Shown here: piece after piece, positions 6,936-10,454 of the stretch | How positions within the stretch are numbered: position 1 is the first letter of the stretch | Layout of the letters: the number at the start of each line of letters is the position of its first letter | From: Phycisphaerales bacterium | GTDB lineage: Bacteria > Planctomycetota > Phycisphaerae > SM23-33 | Assembly: GCA_003153915.1 (NCBI GenBank) | Contig: PMBX01000161.1 | Coordinates: forward strand, 3,478 to 13,931 | Length of the DNA stretch: 10,454 nt | Reading direction: 5' to 3' | Position numbers and translations under genes: made by a program | The notes under the pieces: model-generated | The model's database searches: none | What the model saw: the letters and a program-made list of their open reading frames with translations, nothing else | What the model was told of the DNA's origin: nothing

Positions 6936-7060
6936 GGTAATTTAAGTTTGGGTGAAAGCGCGGTGGGGCTTCCGTCCCACCGCGCTTTCAAGTACCTGTT
7001 AGGCTGGCGGGACGGAGCCCCGCCAGCCAAGCGTAAGCATCCAAAGTTAAGCTGCTCTAG
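6932..7060. mobile_element. Palindromic element A (MITE/REP-like), complete copy
   Basis: A 129-bp element between convergent genes. The imperfect terminal inverted repeats 6932-6954 and 7038-7060 match at 17 of 23 positions, and both end in CTAG. Inside are two hairpins: 6953-6967 pairing perfectly with 6976-6990 (15 bp, 8-base loop), and 7002-7011 pairing perfectly with 7019-7028 (10 bp, 7-base loop). The two hairpin cores are close to reverse complements of each other (GGTGGGGC..TCCGTCCCACC versus GGCGGGACGGAGCCCCGCC), so the whole element could also fold as one long hairpin. It contains no coding sequence. Element B is a second copy. The hairpins could also act as a bidirectional terminator for the DUF1638 gene and tatD. 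Confidence 0.75.
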
Positions 7061-7069
7061 CCCAGCACA

Positions 7070-7864
7070 TCATCGCCCGCGCGGAGCAACATCCAAGCCA
7101 AAGAACCGTTCCGCGTTAGCGCTGGTGACTTCGGCGAAGGCATCCAGGGTCACTCCGCGGACAGCCGCCAATGCCGCGGCGACATGGACGACGTTGGCGG
7201 GTTCGTTGGTCTTGTTCTTGCGGACCGGTTCGGGGGAAAGGAAGGGGGCGTCGGTCTCTATCAGGATGCGATCGGTGGGGACCAGCCGGGCCGATTCACG
7301 CAACACTCGTGAGTTGGCAAAGGTGGCGATGCCGGAAAAACTGATCGTCGCACCGAAGTCCAGCGCCTTGCGAAGACACGAGGCGTCCTCGGTAAAAGAG
7401 TGGAATACCACGGTGCCGCCGTCGATGCCGGACGATTGCAGGATGGCCAGGGTGTCCGCAAATGCCTCGCGCGTGTGGACAACGAGCTTCTTGCCGATTC
7501 GCCCGGCAAGGTCCGCCTGGGAGGCGAAGACTTTCTGCTGGTCGGGGCGGGGGGAAAAATCGTAGTGGTAGTCCAGCCCGCACTCCCCGACGGCGACGTG
7601 GTATTGCTCCCCCGCCAGCCGCGATAATTCGTCGAGATAATCTCCGGGGACCAGTCGCGCGTCATGGGGATGCACGCCCGCGGTAAAAAACACCCCGTCG
7701 AACTCCCGAGCCGCCTGGAGGCTTTGGCGTGACTCCTCGATGTGGGCCGACGCGCAGATGATCGCCGTCAGGCCCGCCTGCTTGGCCCGGTCCAGAACGC
7801 CCGGCAGGTCGCCCCTCAGCCGGCCATTGCATAGATGACAGTGCGTGTCGATAAATCTTGGCAT
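7070..7864 (-). CDS. tatD: TatD family metal-dependent hydrolase/DNase
   Basis: A 264-residue TIM-barrel hydrolase of the amidohydrolase superfamily, the normal length for TatD. The metal ligands are visible: His8 and His10 in IDTHCHL, Glu94 in VGECGLDY, His130 in VVHTREA, His155 in VFHSFTED and Asp205 in ETDAPFL. The GVHPHDA (63-69) and FSGIATF (176-182) segments are typical. The family has magnesium-dependent exonuclease activity on DNA and is linked to repair and DNA turnover. The ATG at 7864 is preceded by GAGGAG with 3 bases between. It follows yraN in the same direction; without the inserted element B the spacing from the old yraN stop (7882-7884) would be 17 bases, so the two were probably one operon. 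Element A begins 10 bases past its stop. Confidence 0.94.
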   Translation of the reverse strand: MPRFIDTHCHLCNGRLRGDLPGVLDRAKQAGLTAIICASAHIEESRQSLQAAREFDGVFFTAGVHPHDARLVPGDYLDELSRLAGEQYHVAVGECGLDYHYDFSPRPDQQKVFASQADLAGRIGKKLVVHTREAFADTLAILQSSGIDGGTVVFHSFTEDASCLRKALDFGATISFSGIATFANSRVLRESARLVPTDRILIETDAPFLSPEPVRKNKTNEPANVVHVAAALAAVRGVTLDAFAEVTSANAERFFGLDVAPRGR

Positions 7865-7881
7865 TGTCTCCTCACCGCGGT

Positions 7882-7910
7882 TCAGGAAAATGCATCGACA
7901 ATATGCTCCA
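7882..7910 (-). pseudogene. Displaced ancestral 3' end of yraN
   Basis: Read on the minus strand, these bases encode EHIVDAFS followed by TGA. This is nearly the same as the EHIVEAFL plus stop that now ends yraN at 8018-8046. The first 16 bases (7895-7910) are identical to 8031-8046. The simplest reading is that this is the original yraN tail, cut off from its gene by element B. It could instead be a duplication created during the insertion. Confidence 0.7.
7895..7910. repeat. 16-bp direct repeat, left copy flanking element B
   Basis: The 16 bases TCGACAATATGCTCCA are identical to 8031-8046. The two copies lie on either side of element B like a target-site duplication, though the left one abuts the first hairpin region while the right one lies about 10 bases beyond the matching element end. 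Confidence 0.9.
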
Positions 7911-7912
7911 TT

Positions 7913-8021
7913 GGTGATAGCGCGGCGGGGCTCCGTCCCACCGCGTATTTAAGCATCTGTTGGGCTGGTGGGACGCAGCCCCACCAGCCAGGTGTAAACA
8001 TCCAAAGTTTAACCGCTCTAA
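7913..8021. mobile_element. Palindromic element B (MITE/REP-like), inserted in the yraN 3' end
   Basis: It aligns with 6951-7060 of element A with about 19 differences including one gap over roughly 110 columns (hand count). Hairpin 1 pairs 7921-7929 with 7937-7945, with a single C/A mismatch that becomes a G-U pair in a minus-strand RNA. Hairpin 2 pairs 7963-7972 perfectly with 7980-7989. The right end keeps the terminal repeat seen in A, ending CTCTAA, but the left terminal repeat is missing and yraN-tail sequence stands in its place. The element separates yraN from tatD and, when transcribed, would put two stable hairpins between them. Confidence 0.75.
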
Positions 8022-8407
8022 AGAAAGGCTTCGACAATATGCTCCACGCGGGGCTTTTCGCCCGGCTGGAGGACGATGGAAACGATGTCGAAGCGAACGT
8101 GGTAGCCCTCGCTCGGATGGGTGCGGAGGTAATACCGCGCTGCCGCCTGAACGCGCCTGCGCTTGTCGCCGTTCACTGCCGAGGCAGGATCGGTGTATCG
8201 GTCGCTGGAGCGGGTTTTGACCTCGACGAAGACGATCGTCTCGGCTGGAATATCGCGTGTTGCGCCCTGGAGGGCGATAAGGTCCACCTCGCCGGAAGGG
8301 CAGCGGTAGTTTCTCGCCAGGATTTTCAGCCCCTGGCGCTTAAGGAATCGCAGAGCGATTCTCTCGCCTCGGACGCCCAGCGGCTTGCCCCGGTCGAAGG
8401 GCCACAC
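8018..8407 (-). CDS. yraN: YraN/UPF0102 family endonuclease-like protein
   Basis: A 129-residue protein of the UPF0102 family, which has a restriction-endonuclease-like fold. The motifs are intact: GVRGERIALRFLKRQG (11-26), ILARNYRCPSGEVDLIA (29-45) with the acidic core Glu40 and Asp42, and IVFVEVKTRSS (58-68). DPASAVNGDKRRR follows. This is the Glu/Asp...ExK nuclease pattern, although the biological role is unsettled. The start is a GTG, 6 bases after the rplS stop with no separate ribosome site, suggesting coupling. The present stop TAG (8018-8020) and final Leu come from the end of palindromic element B; the ancestral end, DAFS-stop, survives at 7882-7910. Confidence 0.92.
   Translation of the reverse strand: MWPFDRGKPLGVRGERIALRFLKRQGLKILARNYRCPSGEVDLIALQGATRDIPAETIVFVEVKTRSSDRYTDPASAVNGDKRRRVQAAARYYLRTHPSEGYHVRFDIVSIVLQPGEKPRVEHIVEAFL
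8031..8046. repeat. 16-bp direct repeat, right copy flanking element B (inside yraN)
   Basis: Identical to 7895-7910. Here the sequence is coding and gives the residues around EHIVE near the YraN C-terminus. Confidence 0.9.
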
Positions 8408-8413
8408 GAGGCG

Positions 8414-8839
8414 TCAGGCCTTCTGTTCGGCGGGTTCCGGCGTCGCAGCGGTCTGGGGCGCCGTTGCGGGCACTTCTACTCCGCGGGCCTTGGGCTTCTG
8501 CTCCTTCAGCCGCGTAGCCTTTCCGACGCGATCGCGGAGGAAATACAACTTGGCCCGGCGGACTTTTCCGCCGCGGACAACCTTGATACCGGCGATCTTG
8601 GGGCTGTGCACGGGGAAGGACCGCTCCACGCCCTCGTTGTTGACGATCCGCCGGACGGTGAAGTTCTCGCTTACGCCGGCACCGCTACGTCTGATCACCG
8701 TTCCGGTGAAAAGTTGCACGCGTTCCTTATCGCCTTCGATGATCCGAACGGACACGTCAACCGTGTCGCCGACCTTGAAGACTGGGGCGTCTTTGCGAAA
8801 ACTGGCCTGCACCGCTTTGTTCAATAGTTCCTGGCTCAC
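8414..8839 (-). CDS. rplS: 50S ribosomal protein L19
   Basis: A 141-residue L19, slightly longer than the usual 115-120. The conserved body is clear: FKVGDTVDVSVRIIEGDKERVQLFTG at about 21-46, FTVRRI at 60-65, HSPKI at 78-82, and RRAKLYFLRDRVGKATRLKE near 94-113. L19 sits at the 30S-50S interface. The final 25 or so residues are Ala/Pro/Glu-rich and look like a disordered lineage-specific tail. The start is a GTG with GGGAG about 8 bases upstream. It follows trmD by 45 bases, the standard order. Confidence 0.97.
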   Translation of the reverse strand: MSQELLNKAVQASFRKDAPVFKVGDTVDVSVRIIEGDKERVQLFTGTVIRRSGAGVSENFTVRRIVNNEGVERSFPVHSPKIAGIKVVRGGKVRRAKLYFLRDRVGKATRLKEQKPKARGVEVPATAPQTAATPEPAEQKA

Positions 8840-8884
8840 GCTATTTCTCCCATCGCACGGCAGGGTCTACCTTTCCGTGTGCGG

Positions 8885-9613
8885 TCAGGCCTCATCCGGC
8901 CCATCGCCGCGATCGTGCGTTTGACGGTATCGGTCCCACAAGTCCGGCCGCCGCTGCATGGTCCGCAAGCGGGCCTGCTCGGCTCGCCAGGCGGCGATCC
9001 GGGCGTGATCGCCCGAGATCAGCACCTCCGGGGCGGCCATGCCTCGAAAGTCCCTAGGCCGGGTGTATTGCGGATACTCCAACAGCCCGCAACTGAAAGA
9101 CTCCTCGGCCAGGCTCGCTTCTTTGCCCAGCGCTCCGGGCTGGAGGCGAACCACCGCATCTATCACCGCCATGGCGGCTATTTCGCCGCCGGACATCACA
9201 AAATCGCCCAAACTGACTTCCAAATCCGCGAGACCCGTGCGGATTCGCTCGTCGAATCCCTCATAGTGGCCGGCCAGCAACAACAATCTCGGCTCGCCCG
9301 CCAGTTCGGTCACCAATGCCTGGTCCAACCGCCGGCCTTGCGGGGACAGCAGGACGACTTTTCCGGGCGGATCGGCCTGCTTCCGCAGGGCCTCAACCGC
9401 GTCGAAGACCGGCTGGCACATCAGCACCATGCCCGGTCCGCCGCCGAATGGTGCGTCATCCACGCTGCCATAGGCGTCGCGGGCGAAGTCGCGGATATTG
9501 GTCCGCGTAATCGCCACCAGGCCCGATTTCACGGCCCGGCCTACAATGCTCGTCGCGCAAAATGCATCGAACAACTCTGGAAACAACGTAAGGATGTCGA
9601 TGCGGAGTGCCAT
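8885..9613 (-). CDS. trmD: tRNA (guanine-37-N1) methyltransferase
   Basis: This SPOUT-class enzyme methylates G37 next to the anticodon using S-adenosylmethionine and prevents frameshifting. I start it at the ATG at 9613 (242 residues) because family members begin directly with the strand seen here as MALRIDILTLFPELF; a start at 9640 adding nine residues is possible, and neither has a good ribosome site. Motifs in the short numbering are GGGPGM (57-62), LLSPQGRRLDQ (88-98), LLLLAGHYEGFDERI (110-124), SLGDFVMSGGE (134-144) and PQYTRPRDFRG (181-191). The residue aligned with the catalytic Asp169 of E. coli TrmD (in EDSF) is Glu171 here (EESF), an acidic substitution. It lies between rpsP and rplS, without rimM. 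Confidence 0.96.
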   Translation of the reverse strand: MALRIDILTLFPELFDAFCATSIVGRAVKSGLVAITRTNIRDFARDAYGSVDDAPFGGGPGMVLMCQPVFDAVEALRKQADPPGKVVLLSPQGRRLDQALVTELAGEPRLLLLAGHYEGFDERIRTGLADLEVSLGDFVMSGGEIAAMAVIDAVVRLQPGALGKEASLAEESFSCGLLEYPQYTRPRDFRGMAAPEVLISGDHARIAAWRAEQARLRTMQRRPDLWDRYRQTHDRGDGPDEA

Positions 9614-9657
9614 CGTGGCCCGTCTCGCGCGGTCCGTCATCGCCGTGGCGGAGGAGC

Positions 9658-9924
9658 CTACTTAGCCACTACGGCTGCCGCGATGCCCTGCCGCTTGAGC
9701 AACTGGCGGACCGTGTCGCTAGGTTGCGCGCCGTTGCCCAGCCAGTAGGCGATCCGTTCCCGCTTCAGCGAAAGTTGCTTGTCGGGTTCCTTGGCCTTGG
9801 GATCGTACCAGCCCAACTCCTCGATCACCCGCCCGTCGCGCGGGCTGCGGCAGTCCATGGCGTTGAGCCGGAAAAAGGGCTGATGACGCCGGCCAAAACG
9901 TTTCAATCTTAGCTTTACCGCCAC
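9658..9924 (-). CDS. rpsP: 30S ribosomal protein S16
   Basis: An 88-residue S16 of normal length. It shows the family beginning (MAVKLRLKRFGRRHQPFFRL), then RSPRDGRVIEELGWYDP (26-42) and RIAYWLGNGAQPSDTV (57-72). It binds 16S rRNA early in 30S assembly. The start is a GTG with GGAG 8 bases upstream. It is the first gene of the minus-strand rpsP-trmD-rplS-yraN-tatD cluster, with a promoter candidate at 9998-10025. Confidence 0.97.
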   Translation of the reverse strand: MAVKLRLKRFGRRHQPFFRLNAMDCRSPRDGRVIEELGWYDPKAKEPDKQLSLKRERIAYWLGNGAQPSDTVRQLLKRQGIAAAVVAK

Positions 9925-9997
9925 GAATAATTCTCCAAGTCACCGCCCCGATGCTTCCAGGAGGGGCACTCTGTTCTGGTCCAAAATCGAATCGACT

Positions 9998-10025
9998 ATT
10001 CTATCGACCGGTTCGACGGTTGCAA
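9998..10025 (-). promoter_or_regulatory. Candidate sigma70 promoter for the rpsP operon
   Basis: On the minus strand, TTGCAA (10020-10025, 4 of 6) is followed after 16 bases by TAGAAT (9998-10003, 5 of 6). Transcription would begin near 9991, leaving a leader of about 65 bases before rpsP. Confidence 0.45.
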
Positions 10026-10089
10026 GAGCATTTCGGGCGTCTTTTTAGCTTGCCGCCTTCTTGCGTGAAAACGAGAAACTCCTACGGTT

Positions 10090-10117
10090 TCGACTTCGGT
10101 GCTCCATGTCGTATAAT
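10090..10117 (+). promoter_or_regulatory. Sigma70 promoter for uvrB
   Basis: A perfect TATAAT lies at 10112-10117, with TCGACT (10090-10095, 4 of 6 to the -35 consensus) 16 bases upstream. The expected transcription start near 10124 falls between this box and the ATG at 10165 and argues against the in-frame upstream ATG at 10123. I noticed no LexA-type operator, but this was not searched systematically. Confidence 0.55.
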
Positions 10118-10164
10118 GCGCCATGCGCGCCCCGGTAAAACCGCGCATACGGGCAAAGGAACCG

Positions 10165-10454
10165 ATGTCCACAGGCGTCTTCAAGGTGGTCTCCGACATG
10201 TCGCCCTGCGGCGACCAGCCCGCGGCCATCGAGCGGTTGGAGGCCAATTTCCGCTCCGGAAGCAAGCACAACGTCCTGCTTGGGGTCACCGGCAGCGGGA
10301 AGACCTTCACGATGGCCCACCTCATCGAGCGGATCGGCAAGCCCGCGTTGGTCATCAGCCACAACAAAACGCTGGCCGCGCAGCTCTACGAGGAGTTCAA
10401 GGAGCTTTTCCCCAACAACGCGGTGGAATACTTCGTCAGCTATTACGATTACTA
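10165..10454 (+). CDS. uvrB: Excinuclease ABC subunit B, 3' partial
   Basis: The first 96 residues of UvrB, the helicase-like damage-verification subunit of nucleotide excision repair; the gene continues past the right edge. FKVVSDMSPCGDQPAAIERL (6-25) is the classic N-terminus with the Q motif. The Walker A loop GVTGSGKT is at 40-47, and SHNKTLAAQLYEEFKELFP (65-83) is motif Ia. The tail VEYFVSYYDY leads into the beta-hairpin region. The chosen ATG has AAAGGA 4 bases upstream and lies after a consensus promoter. It is divergent from the rpsP operon across a 240-base gap that contains both promoters and nothing else I recognise. Confidence 0.97.
   Translation, partial: MSTGVFKVVSDMSPCGDQPAAIERLEANFRSGSKHNVLLGVTGSGKTFTMAHLIERIGKPALVISHNKTLAAQLYEEFKELFPNNAVEYFVSYYDY

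Noticed and set aside
7835..8827. 330-codon plus-strand open frame across yraN and rplS
   Set aside because: It runs antisense through three recognised features and the palindromic element; no ribosome site or family resemblance.
8879..9748. 289-codon plus-strand open frame opposite trmD
   Set aside because: Antisense shadow of trmD and rpsP in GC-rich DNA.
10123..10164. In-frame upstream ATG for uvrB at 10123
   Set aside because: It lies about 6 bases after a perfect TATAAT box, at the expected transcription start, has no ribosome site, and UvrB homologues begin close to the ATG at 10165.

Overview
The window is a GC-rich bacterial chromosome segment with tightly packed genes. By inference only, the gene set and style suggest Planctomycetota, perhaps the Phycisphaerae: a calpain-type protease with a Thr-Pro linker and degenerate RTX repeats, a proline-rich SppA, and several GTG starts. 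No rRNA or tRNA gene, CRISPR array or complete insertion sequence was seen.

Layout. (1) From the left edge to 1337 (+) lies the 3' part of a large gene for an extracellular-type calpain-like (C2) cysteine protease. It ends at a cluster of GC hairpins facing the convergent sppA gene. (2) From 1442 to 4374 all genes are on the minus strand: a small cupin protein, a short and apparently frameshifted ORF, an AP-endonuclease-family-2-like sugar isomerase/epimerase, a three-helix SemiSWEET/PQ-loop-like membrane protein, and the membrane protease SppA. (3) A divergent promoter region (4375-4511) separates these from nadE, glutamine-dependent NAD+ synthetase (+), which is followed after 3 bases by a DUF1638 protein. 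(4) From 7070 to 9924 (-) runs a translation-centred cluster read rpsP, trmD, rplS, yraN, tatD. The rimM gene often found between rpsP and trmD is absent. (5) uvrB (+) starts divergently at 10165 and runs off the right edge.

The most unusual content is a pair of related palindromic elements on either side of tatD (A, about 6932-7060; B, about 7913-8021). Each holds two GC-rich hairpins whose cores are reverse complements of one another. The pair aligns with about 19 differences in roughly 110 columns. Copy A also has imperfect 23-bp terminal inverted repeats ending in CTAG. In both copies a terminal TAG is the stop codon of the adjoining gene (the DUF1638 gene for A, yraN for B). Copy B sits inside the 3' end of yraN: a 16-bp direct repeat flanks it, and the outer copy still encodes an alternative YraN C-terminus with its own stop. 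This looks like a non-autonomous MITE/REP-like family that inserts at gene ends and supplies replacement stop codons.

Functionally the window mixes housekeeping genes (ribosomal proteins S16 and L19, tRNA m1G37 methylation, NAD synthesis, nucleotide excision repair, TatD and YraN nuclease-family proteins) with less characterised accessory genes (calpain-like protease, cupin, isomerase, SemiSWEET-like, DUF1638).
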